This document shows positions 55,042 to 64,000 of a stretch of DNA of 64,000 nt, piece after piece. The stretch lies in the NCBI GenBank assembly GCA_024663395.1, contig JANFAH010000048.1:186001-250000 (forward strand), read 5' to 3'. The notes under the pieces were generated by a model. That model made no database searches. It was not told the origin of the DNA and was given only the letters and a program-made list of their open reading frames with translations. This DNA comes from Pisolithus tinctorius (Eukaryota; Basidiomycota; Agaricomycetes; Boletales; Pisolithaceae). Positions within the stretch are counted from its first letter, which is position 1. Every line of letters starts with the position of its first letter. The translations under genes and the position numbers were made by a program.

Positions 55042-56616
55042 TTAGCGCAGACTTGCAAACAGAACTATTCCACTTACGACTGTTACACTCTTGACTACTA
55101 AGCCAGGGTACTCCCATATATGCGGGGACAACATGAGCGGCTTATCAGAATTCGACTCATTTACCGCCGGTCGCGGGTGGATAAACATGACCCAGATGGA
55201 ATAGAATGCAACAGCGAAGAAGTGGTAGGCAAGGAGGGTAGGCGAAGGGGCGATTCTGGATCGGAGTCAGTTGGGGGGGAAAAACAACCGCAGTACGTAG
55301 ACACACCCTGCAAGGAGGGAGACGGGGCCACGGACACATTCACCACCGCGCTCAAAATACTTGAAGCAACCCCTCTGTAAGACAGCAAGGTTTTCATCTG
55401 CAATTATGCCTGCATTAGTAACTCAAAATAACTCTCTTAACGGAAGGGAATAACCATCGGCACCGAATAAGTCGTACAGTGCGAAGCTGAGTATGTTGAC
55501 CGTGGAGGAAAGCGGTTTGCGTGACCAGTACCAACTACTCAATAAATTCGACATCTGGTCCCAGTTTCGAAAGTCGGCCTTGGCGAGTAGCTTCGATAAG
55601 ATGACGACATCATGCAATGCAACAGTCATGCCGCCGCCAGTGAGAGGGTGACGCATATTCCACGAGTCGCCGATGAGGATTGCACCTTCTCTGGTGTACT
55701 TACCACCTTGTTCCACGGCAGGAAGAAAAGAATTGGGCATGCGCCTGATGCGATCCTTGTCTAGCGCCTCATGGACGGCTACATGGAGTGACGCCGGGAG
55801 GTGCGGGACGACATCTTTGAGAATATGTCCCTTGTATCTGAATGTCAGCACGACGTCAATTACATGAGAAAGCGCGATGTATACCTTGAGATCGTGTGGA
55901 ACGGGATGCTTGACGGCTACGAGCATACGGGTATCGTGCTCCGAAATCTGGTACATTAGCACCGGTCCGTGACCTCTCGCGAGGGCAACGGTGCCGTGTT
56001 GGGGCATTGGCAACTGGGTATCCTTGAGAATGACTCCGCAAAAATGACTTCTTGTCGTAGACTCCCTGAGAGCCTTTCCCATGACAGCATTCCTGAAATT
56101 AGAGAAGCATCCGTCTGCAATAATGACAAGGTCCGCGAAAAAGGACTCCTTCTCAACGGACTTCGGCCGTGTTGCACGGACGCCAAGGACCCGCTTGGTG
56201 TGCTGGCACTCGATGAGCTCGTTCACAGTTGCCTCGACGACGTCCACTCCCGGCGCCCGCTTGGCACGCTCTCGAAGCGCCATGACAAACCGGCCATGGT
56301 GGAAACTGCAACCCCGCCTGCCGTCTGGGTAAGGTATGTGCACAATCTGACCAGACTGAACGACGCAGTAACCATGCTCGGGTATGGCATCTATGCCTTC
56401 AAGACACGATTCAAGCCCGAGCTTCTGGAGCGCTGCTACACCCCCAGGCTGAAGGAGTTCGCCCACGATGCGGTCTGGCTCGGCAAGCGAACGCTCGAGC
56501 AATGCGATGCGGAGGGGCGAGACTCGCAGCTTCGAAGTGATCGTGGACAGAGCGTGGGCGAGTGCAGAGCCTGCGATGCCCGCGCCGACGATGAGGACGT
56601 CGTATTGGCCGCTCAT
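55042..56616 (-). CDS. ERG1: Squalene epoxidase (squalene monooxygenase)
   Basis: ER-membrane flavoenzyme that oxidises squalene to 2,3-oxidosqualene in ergosterol synthesis; the target of allylamines. Exons (minus): 56616-55455, 55397-55307, 55255-55042, giving 488 aa. The N-terminal FAD Rossmann motif is VLIVGAGIAGSALAHAL, followed by GELLQPGGV, LVIIADGCFSN and the FAD/substrate motif GDSWNMRHPLTGGGMT (usually GDAFNMRHP). The last two exons supply CFKYFERGG, GPVSLLAGIAP and a hydrophobic C-terminal anchor region. Within exon 1 a possible 54-nt in-frame intron (55884-55831) would remove 18 residues and give DLKGHILKDVVP, closer to the family; both forms stay in frame. The start is placed at MSGQYDV, since upstream residues in the open frame look like 5' UTR. 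Confidence 0.93.
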
Positions 56617-56834
56617 TTTTTTTGCTGTCTGTGGTCGAAGCGAACGAGCTCGGAGAGGAACGACAGTAGCAAGCGCTCTCTGCCGTAAATCACATGGCAG
56701 CCAACTACCACTGCCCCGAGTTATCAAGTACGATTTTCTATATTTTACGCGTGTTTTTCGAAATTATACCAACGTATGTATCACTACCGAGACGCCCGAG
56801 ACAGATCGCTGTCGACGAACAAAGTCATGAGGAA

Positions 56835-59254
56835 TCACCTTTGCACCGATACAGAGGAGACAAACCTGAATGCCGACTCGATACACGCTTTCACCTCCTT
56901 GAAAGAAACCACAAGACAACTCTGCTCATCCCGAGATACGAGCATTACGCGCTCGTCGGACCCACAATCCAGCTGGAATCCACGCTGTAGCCCGAGAATT
57001 CGCAATACACTTAACACCTACCTTGTTTAAACAGGTTAGCACGTGAGATAAGTCGACTACTGGGCTTCCGTTCTCGTCCACTTTGTGGAAGACGTAGTCA
57101 CGGAAGAGTTTTATTATGTACCGGTCACCCGTCTCTGACCAGCGAGGCTCTCGAGCGAACCTAGCCCAAGATCAGTCCTACTTGCGAGAACGGCTGCTCG
57201 GCACACATACTCTGGCCTTTCATTGATGAACCCGAACTTGCATAGCAACCGAACAAGCCGGCCATTCTCGAGTTCGCTCATCAGCTCCGCTTCAAGTCGG
57301 TCGTTGGCACTGGGGAAACATGAATACAGACCGTGCACGGTATTTGAACTTGGACTTACGTTTGCATCTCATCCATCTCGCGCACCAAACGATTGGTACC
57401 GATCAACTCCATGATCTGCGCAATGGTCTGCAATACAAATTCATGAGCAGCACATTCCCCGATAGCAGTAAATCTAACCTTGTGAGGACCTGGTTTCGAA
57501 ATCAAATACAACGCTAGGGTTTTGATCTCAGCCGAGTACATTCTGCCCATGACCTCCAGCGCCTTTGGCAATGCGTTCAAAGCTGTAATACTGCTGCAAC
57601 ACAATGCGATCACTAGCCGACCGAACATGACAAGATCCTCTTGTTGTGCAAGCCCAGTGTCCTGCCGCGTATCATACAGCAACACGTCGACGATGCCGCA
57701 GGCGTTGATGCGTAGCCTGAATAGTTGGTTGGCAGTCAGGTAGTTATTCCCACCCGTTCAAACATACAACACGCACCTGTTCTTTCCGGTCAGCAATATC
57801 TTCGCCGGGTCGATCATACGAATTGCCAAACCCGCTTCGTGCGCTACCCGGATAGCGTTTGCAATCTGGATAATGTAGGTCCAGAGGGTAGCCTCCGGTA
57901 TGCGGTTCATGGAGGCGACGGACAGTTGGCCATGTAAAGCACTTGGTGACAAGGATCGAAAGTACAACTCCATAAGACTTTGCGAGTTTGGATGATAGTC
58001 ATAACACACGACGAGAGCTACAATGGAACATGAACCGACGAAATTCCCAAACTAGACGATGAAACCGACAGCTATCGTTGAATGCACGCGTTGTGAAGGC
58101 CTCCCGAATACGGACAATGTTCGGATGTCGTATACGCGACCACGATTCGATCATACCGAACGCAGCATGATGTGTCAGCCTGAAGTCTACATACGTCAGC
58201 AAATCTTTCGTCGAGACGAGAGTACAAGCGGCACACTTTCGATGCGACGTAGGACGTAAGCGGCGCCATCGTTGATGCTCGTCGCTCGGTACACAGTCGA
58301 ATACCAACTAACAAGCTTTCGTCGCTCGGGTGTTATTGGTTCAAGAGGGATCAGGGAGTGGTACCCTTGGAGCTCCTCAGGAACATGATATGGGATGGAG
58401 GGAATGGTGTGAACTGCTTCGGAACGCTTTTGCAGTTCTTCCCGAAGATTGTCGGAGATGAAGTGCGCAGGTGCAAACGTATCAGGGATTGGATGGCTGT
58501 AGAGATGATAGTCGAGCTCGAGGACAAGAACTTGGGACATGTCATCTGGAGAGGCCAAATAAACTCACTGGCTGTCTCAGAAAGGTTGATTGAGCTGTCC
58601 CAAAATATGTGCTCAGAGAAGGGTCTTCGTAATCGACCTCCTGGGAAGTGTAATAAGGGGTGAGCGAATCACTTGGTTCAGTCAGTTAACTCAACAAGGA
58701 CTTGCAGGGATGGTATTTACGAAGGAGTGAACGGTAGTGATTGTGCGGAAGGAGCAGTCGGAACAACATCGAGAGATGTTCTAGGCACAAATACAGGAGC
58801 GTTGACAGCCTGAGCCGACAGCGAGGGTGGGGCCGGTGCCTCGGGTGCTCTTCAGAGTGCGTCAGATAAAATGGAGAGATTGGGGAAATACAACCTACAC
58901 ATCAGTTGAGGTGCTACTGGGCTGGTCTACATTAGGGCGATGTCCGATGAAGCTATCGATGATTTCACACCGGTGGATGATAATAGATACAGCCCTTATC
59001 TTGAAATCGGCATGAACTGGCAGGAGATTATGAGCGCTAGATATAATCGGTCAAGGAAATACGGACCCGTAAATCAGTATATTCCTACATTGTCGCTGGG
59101 AGGAATCTGTGCAAATGAGAAATAGACGGACACCTGCGCGTCTCCCGGACTGCTACGCACCCTTCTTTTGTGGTGACTTTGTCTTGTCGTCGCTGTCAGT
59201 TGGCTGTGCGATCCTCACAGCTGAACTTGACTGGGGCCTCGAAAAATAGGCCAT
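56835..59254 (-). CDS. PAN3: PAN2-PAN3 deadenylase regulatory subunit Pan3, 585 aa, 14 exons
   Basis: Pan3 binds poly(A)-binding protein and recruits the Pan2 nuclease to trim mRNA poly(A) tails in the cytoplasm. Exons (minus): 59254-59161, 59106-59067, 59016-58971, 58926-58901, 58849-58721, 58671-58569, 58516-58237, 58186-58070, 58017-57777, 57716-57479, 57427-57360, 57309-57211, 57160-57022, 56972-56835; total 1758 nt. The N-terminal CX8CX6CX3H zinc finger has Cys38, Cys47, Cys54 and His58. A PAM2-like NAPVFVP is at about 85-91. The pseudokinase (FLRQPLDYHLYS onward, [27 protein letters not shown]) is followed by the coiled coil and the C-terminal knob ([37 protein letters not shown]). Two acceptors (exon 5/6 and 6/7) are less usual and are chosen by frame and homology. 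Confidence 0.93.
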
Positions 59255-59346
59255 CGTATGAGTGTCGAGCCTAGTCTCGCCACAGCTAACCGAAGACTCA
59301 CAGCGAGATCTGCTTAGTCAGCCACAGGGTCTCTTGCTATACCACC
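59255..59346. promoter_or_regulatory. 92-bp shared intergenic region between PAN3 and TFA2 start codons
   Basis: The two ATGs (59254 minus, 59347 plus) point away from each other with only 92 bp between. Promoter and both 5' UTRs must fit here or overlap the coding regions. No clear TATA box was seen. Confidence 0.6.
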
Positions 59347-60344
59347 ATGTCCGCTGCGAAGCCCCCCAAGAAAAGTCGGACGGTCGTGTTGTCGTGCTGG
59401 AATACTGACTGACTCGAGTTTAGATGTTGTATACTCCCAGCCAGCCGACACTGGAACGGGTAACAATGTCAATACGCAGCTCGTTTACGCCCTGGACTAT
59501 CTTAAAGTAACGTCTCGAGTCCTCTGTTCACGATCATACGTTGCAATGCAGTTAACATACAGTCTACATCAAATCCGATGCGTTTACAAGACATTTCCAT
59601 TGTGACGAACACTCCTCTCGAAACAGACATGGTTCTTCTCGAAAAGTTCAAGTCGCATGACCGTGTCCAGCATGACCCAAAGACCGGTCTTTATTCATAC
59701 CGAGTATGCGTCATTACCTGCTTTGCGTCACAGCTTCCCGTCAACTTTTCCAAAGCACGATTTCAACTTTCGCGACAAGGCCACCCTGTTGACGGAAATC
59801 CAGCGTCAGACGCGCAAAGGTGGCGGTATCGCAGTTCGCGCTCTAAAGGAACCCTGGAAAGAAGCGCCTCAAGCGATAGAGGAACTCGAGAAGGAAGGCG
59901 AGGTTCTTGTCACTCGCACTGTTAAGGACGGCCAACTTCGGATGGTGTTCTGGAATGAGATCAAACCCGACGAGGAGAGTGGTGGAAAGCAGGTAGAAAA
60001 AGGTGGATTAAACCGTCACACGCTCTCGTCACTCGTGGCTTATCTCACTACCTGGTAGAGTTCCTGGATCTGTGGCATCAACTCAAGGTGCCCAACGATG
60101 TCGATTTGTTAAAGGCATTGACATCAGGTACGTTCCTCATATATGTCTATCCATCTGTGCTACGGATCCTCTCGCAGAGGGTCTTCAGGCTACCGCATCA
60201 GAAGCGCCTGCCCCCAAGGCGCCTTCTAACCTTAAGAAAAAGGGAAAGCGTTCTGCCCCCAGGCAGAGACAGGTGAGGATCACGAATACCCATCTGAAGG
60301 GAGAAATAGACCTCTCGCGGGATTACCATGCGGCTGGGAAGTAA
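59347..60344 (+). CDS. TFA2: Transcription initiation factor IIE subunit beta, 244 aa, 6 exons
   Basis: TFIIE-beta joins the RNA polymerase II pre-initiation complex, where it binds promoter DNA near the melting site and helps recruit TFIIH. Exons: 59347-59374, 59424-59506, 59563-59703, 59756-60002, 60059-60127, 60178-60344 (735 nt). It is recognised by TGTGNNVNTQLVYALDYLK, a first winged helix (DMVLLEKFKSHDRVQHDPKTG), NFRDKATLLTEIQ, a second winged helix (EVLVTRTVKDGQLRMVFWN), FLDLWHQLKVPNDVDL, and the basic tail RQRQVRITNTHL near the end. The short first exon (KK then N across the junction) is the least certain. It is convergent with RPF2, with stop codons 84 bp apart. Confidence 0.9.
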
Positions 60345-60428
60345 ATTTACTGCTGTATTGTACCTCTACGCTCGAATGCAATAGATTTGAGCGACACCTG
60401 TACAGTATCATAAACCAAGGGCAAATCC

Positions 60429-61629
60429 TCAACCTCTTTTTTGTCTCTTCGGCGGCGAGGCATCCTCGACTTCCGATTCGTCCGTACTCATGCTCACATC
60501 TCCATCCCCTTCGCCGGATTTTTCTTTTAGTCCTTTCATCTTTCGCGTCTGTAACTTGTTGAGATCTTGTTTTGCAACATGGATACGCCCCCTCAAGTCG
60601 CCCATCTCGTCGACCTCCAAATTCTTCTTCTTTTTTCCCAGTCCTTTTTCGATATCTTGTTTCTTCAACTTGGGTCTCTTCAGGGCCGCTTTCAACATAT
60701 CCGGATCTGCTTCTTGGTGTCGACGGAGCGAGAAATCAACAAAAGGGCCCATTTCCGTAAGCTGGACTCGGGGTACCCGCACTCCAGAGGGCGTGAGTTT
60801 CACGGTGTACGTCCGTAGATGCACGTTTGGCAGATTTTTAGAATCTTCATGTGTTGTACCATCAGAGAGAGCGGAGCTCGTCTGTGATGCTTTTGAAGGT
60901 GCGACAGTGATGCTAATGACGTGTTCCAGCCCGGGAAGACATATCGAATCAGTAACTTCGCCGTTGAAAAGATCCATAAGGAGAGATTTCAGTTGCATAT
61001 ACCGCGGATGGGTATCGAAGAGCTCAGACGCGAAATGGAGCATTGGCTTGTGTCCTGGCGTTGATTTTGGTGTCTATGACGAGCGTAAGACGTCATAGCA
61101 TTGCCAGAAAACACATGAAGTAGGAAACGAACCTTGAATTCAGATAAACTCACGAATCTTTCTACGCCGAGTTCGCACATGTCCAATAATTTCGAGTCGA
61201 ACGTCCGCGCGATAACAATACCAGCTGGCCTCTTTTTTGTTGACTGACCGATCACGAACATAGATGCATCGTTCTTGTGAGCCCAAAACTCGAGTGAGGA
61301 CGCATCCTCAAACGGTCGAATGGCATTTTTTTGTGAAAATGAGATTGCATGGGGTTGCTTGAGTGCCATCTAACATGACTGCTCAGACAAGATCCTCAGT
61401 AACCAAGAAATCTGGTACAAAATACGTACCAGCTCTTTCATCAGTTTGTCTACTGCTTCTCCAGTCTTCATTCCATGGACAAATATCGCCTTGCGTTGAT
61501 CCTCCACTTCCTTGGGCTCGCGGGCCTCGAGTGCCCTCTTTGAGCGCGCATTTTTCGGCTTCCTGTGTGATTGGAATGAGGACTTGCATTGACCTAACTT
61601 GTTGTAACCACTTACACTGTGCGTAGCAT
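60429..61629 (-). CDS. RPF2: Ribosome biogenesis protein Rpf2 (Brix domain), 342 aa, 4 exons
   Basis: With Rrs1, Rpf2 brings 5S rRNA, Rpl5 and Rpl11 into the 60S pre-ribosome in the nucleolus. Exons (minus): 61629-61616, 61562-61430, 61369-61133, 61073-60429 (1029 nt). The N-terminus MLRTVKPKNARSKRALE is typical; it needs a 14-nt first exon. The Brix domain spans about 30-235, with IRPFEDASSLEFWAHKNDAS, FDSKLLDMCELGVERF, LPGLEHVISI and MGPFVDFSLRR. The tail is Lys-rich and then acidic (GEGDGDVSMSTDESEVED) and ends in a basic KRQKRG. The length agrees with yeast Rpf2 (344 aa). Confidence 0.95.
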
Positions 61630-61943
61630 GGTCACACACTGAGTACCGTTGAGGTCGATACTTGCCCTGTAAATTTCTGCCCTGGCATGCTGATTGATTA
61701 CTAAGCAACTGGAGGCTCCCACCACCAGTGTACGGATATCATAAATTAGGCGCACGCTCGTTCCACAGTCCAAGCCTATCATACAGCCTACCTTATTACA
61801 GTGAACATGCCTCCAAAACAATGAGATGCGCTGGAAGTGTTAAGCGTTCAGTGAATGTTCACTACTCGCGACAGGGGTAATTGATGACATAAGCAGACAG
61901 TGCGTCATTAGGCTGTATCCTCTTCGTTAGCTCTTCGTGATAC
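61630..61943. promoter_or_regulatory. Divergent intergenic region RPF2-FIG4
   Basis: 314 bp between the ATGs of RPF2 (minus) and FIG4 (plus). It must contain both promoters. No coding frame or recognisable repeat was seen in it. Confidence 0.5.
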
Positions 61944-64000
61944 ATGGCACTGGTGGAGAAGAACCAGGCTGCCGTCGTCCAGGACTGTTCGCAGACCCGA
62001 CTGTCTTCAGCGACCACAGACGTTCCCTTTGAGTCCGTATCCATTACAGACAAGCTCACTCATCATGCAACCCGCTGCAGCACCCCGCCTAAGCATTCCG
62101 CGTTCAACAAATTCATCCTCTACGAGAATAAATTGCGCTTCTATATCATCATATCAAACGCGTCTGATTCGAGACACCGTATTGTGAAAATTGACAGGAC
62201 CTCCCAGAACGACCTGAATGTCATCGAGGACGAAACTGACTACAGTGGAAGGCAAATGAGCGCCATGATTAAGATGTTGGACGACGGAAACAGGGCGTCT
62301 GGTGGCATTGGAAAGGCTAGGATCATCTTTGGCGTTGCGGGTATGGCTACCTCCATCATACCACCGACCAACACCTCACGTTCATGCGGAATAGGGTTCG
62401 TCAAATTTACAGCCGGTTGGTATATGATCGTCATATCCAAACGTTCATCCGTTGCCCTGCTCGGCGGACATTATCTCTACCACTGCGAGAGCACAGAAAT
62501 TATACCCGTATGCTTCAACAACAAGGTGGACAAACCGACGGAAGAACAGCGTCTACTCAGCGTCTTCAAGCAAGTGGACATGTCCAAAAACTTTTACTTC
62601 AGGTATAATATATCCCCCTTTCCTTCTTGTGTTCTCATCTACGTGAAAGCTATTCGTATGATATCACCTCTACGCTGCAGCTGAATCTCACCAAACCAAA
62701 CCGCTTCAAGAAATCGAAGTGGTGGTTCAACGACCGCTACGTTTGGAATTTCCACATGCTGTCCCTTCCTTTCAATGACCAATCTCCTCGAGGCGGACAA
62801 GCATGGCTCATTCCCCTCATACATGGTCATGTAGATCAAGCGAGTAAGCCATACGTCTGCGGAGCAACCGAAACGCGAGATAACAATGCACTCCGACGCT
62901 AGAACTCAACATACTTAGCCGCGTCGTCTTTGTGACTCTGATCGCTCGTCGGTCTCGCCACTACGCCGGGGCCCGATACCTTACCCGAGGCGTCAATGAA
63001 GAGGTATATATACCTCACCTGTTCGCGTTTTTCTCCATTTTAATATATAAAACAGGGCAACGTCGCGAACGAAGTTGAGACGGAGCAGATAGTTTCGGAG
63101 GCACTGACAACGCCATTCTATGTCCCGTCATCTGAACATCCATCACGACGGCAACCTAGTCCACACTACACAAGTTATGTACAGGTACACAAATTCTTTT
63201 CTTGTTTTGTATTTCCTCATCACTGTCACCGCAGTATCGCGGGAGCATCCCTATATACTGGACCCAAGACATGACTAGCATGAGTCCTCGGCCGCCAATA
63301 GAGAGTGAGTGTGCTGTTGAGCACCCGCGAATTTGCTATTGATATGCACTAGTTAGCGTTGTCGACCCCTTCTATACCGCCGCATCCCGCCACTTCAATA
63401 ACCTTTTTGCGCGTTACGGTACCCCAATTATCATCCTCAACCTGATAAAGAGACGAGAACCAGTTCCAAGAGAGTCCAAATTATTGGACGAGTACACTCA
63501 ATGCGTGCGTTATCTGAACCAATTTCTCCCCGAAGGTAAGAAGATGGTATATCGTGCTTGGGATATGTCCCGCGCATATAAGGAGTTCGTTCTTTACCCA
63601 CAGCATATTTACTGGTATTAATGCCATCACAGGAAGACGCAAGACGTCATTAGCTACCTAGAAGACCTGGCTGAGGAATCAATACAAATGACAGGTTTCT
63701 TTCATACGGGCTCCGAACCCTATTCCCACCATCTTCAGAGCTGTTGGTCGTGAGGCCTTTTCCATTTCCGTGTTCCCTGCCGTCTGCTGATATCCTCGTC
63801 TTGCTGCTCAGGGAGGATGAACAATATGGTCCCGCTGGGCGCAACGACATTCTGCTCCAAAACGGTATATGTCGTACCAACTGCGTCGACTGCTTGGATC
63901 GCACGAATGCTGCACAGTTCGTATTCGGAAAGCGAGCTTTTGGGCACCAGTTGTATGCGCTTGGCGTGGTCAGAAACCCAAATCTTCCATTCGATTCCGT
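61944..64000 (+). CDS. FIG4: Polyphosphoinositide phosphatase Fig4 (SAC domain), 3' end beyond the window
   Basis: Fig4 works with Fab1/PIKfyve and Vac14 on the vacuole membrane and dephosphorylates PI(3,5)P2. Exons seen: 61944-62340, 62395-62602, 62650-62843, 62903-63003, 63056-63184, 63235-63304, 63353-63584, 63633-63749, 63812-64000 (545 codons). Family hallmarks: [86 protein letters not shown] and [15 protein letters not shown]. The catalytic SAC motif is [16 protein letters not shown], with Cys507 and Arg513 (CX5R). The visible part lacks only the C-terminal third. Confidence 0.94.

Noticed and set aside
55969..56688. Long plus-strand frame opposite ERG1 (239 aa)
   Set aside because: It is a shadow of the ERG1 coding strand, with no motif and no start or splice context of its own.

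Overview
The window looks like a chromosome segment of a mushroom-forming basidiomycete (Agaricomycete). The genes on the right have many short introns of about 45-60 bp with GT-AG (one GC-AG) borders. The proteins are ordinary fungal housekeeping proteins, and the left 51 kb is packed with fungal chromoviruses (Ty3), a Ty1/copia element, a Helitron and a Tc1/mariner relic. No bacterial features, rRNA or tRNA genes were seen.

Layout. 1-51.4 kb is nested, mostly decayed transposons. I name the Ty3 families by LTR: A (about 735 bp LTR), C (about 575 bp), D (about 480 bp net) and E (about 677 bp). From left to right: an A copy (minus) carrying a solo E LTR; a Helitron relic (3.9-7.3 kb); a second A copy (7.3-14.8 kb); a 161-bp satellite array (15.7-16.5 kb); and a 22-kb E element (16,493-38,502) that splits the satellite. 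E itself has swallowed a solo C LTR (target duplication CTTTG), a truncated D element whose LTR holds a palindromic mariner, a solo A LTR (TGCCC) and a complete C element (28,736-36,380, GACTG). After E come the rest of the satellite, a degenerate minisatellite (39.4-40.4 kb), gag relics, a decayed C LTR and a copia element (45,192-50,668, ATCAC) with another solo A LTR inside (ACCAT).

51.4-64 kb is a compact, CpG-rich, intron-rich gene block: peroxisomal Lon protease (minus), squalene epoxidase ERG1 (minus), PAN3 deadenylase subunit (minus), TFIIE-beta TFA2 (plus), ribosome biogenesis factor RPF2 (minus) and the SAC phosphatase FIG4 (plus, cut by the window end). Exon joins were derived by hand. 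Coding lengths come out divisible by three for Lon (951 aa), ERG1 (488 aa), PAN3 (585 aa), TFA2 (244 aa) and RPF2 (342 aa).

Main observation. Each Ty3 family whose 3' end is visible (A, C, D, E) carries an extra gene on the opposite strand to gag-pol. It starts 130-195 bp from the 3' LTR and reads toward the end of pol. In A, C and D the proteins share one layout: an MSxxQSxTP-like start, a DD-containing segment, an E/R-rich coiled coil, a Cys cluster, a basic patch, and (in A and C) an acidic tail. E has a more divergent Cys-rich version. A and C also show a Tf1-like self-priming signature (10-11 nt next to the 5' LTR complementary to the predicted mRNA 5' end) and a -1 frameshift heptamer abutting the gag stop. 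Differences between repeat copies are largely CpG transitions, which points to methylation- or RIP-like decay.
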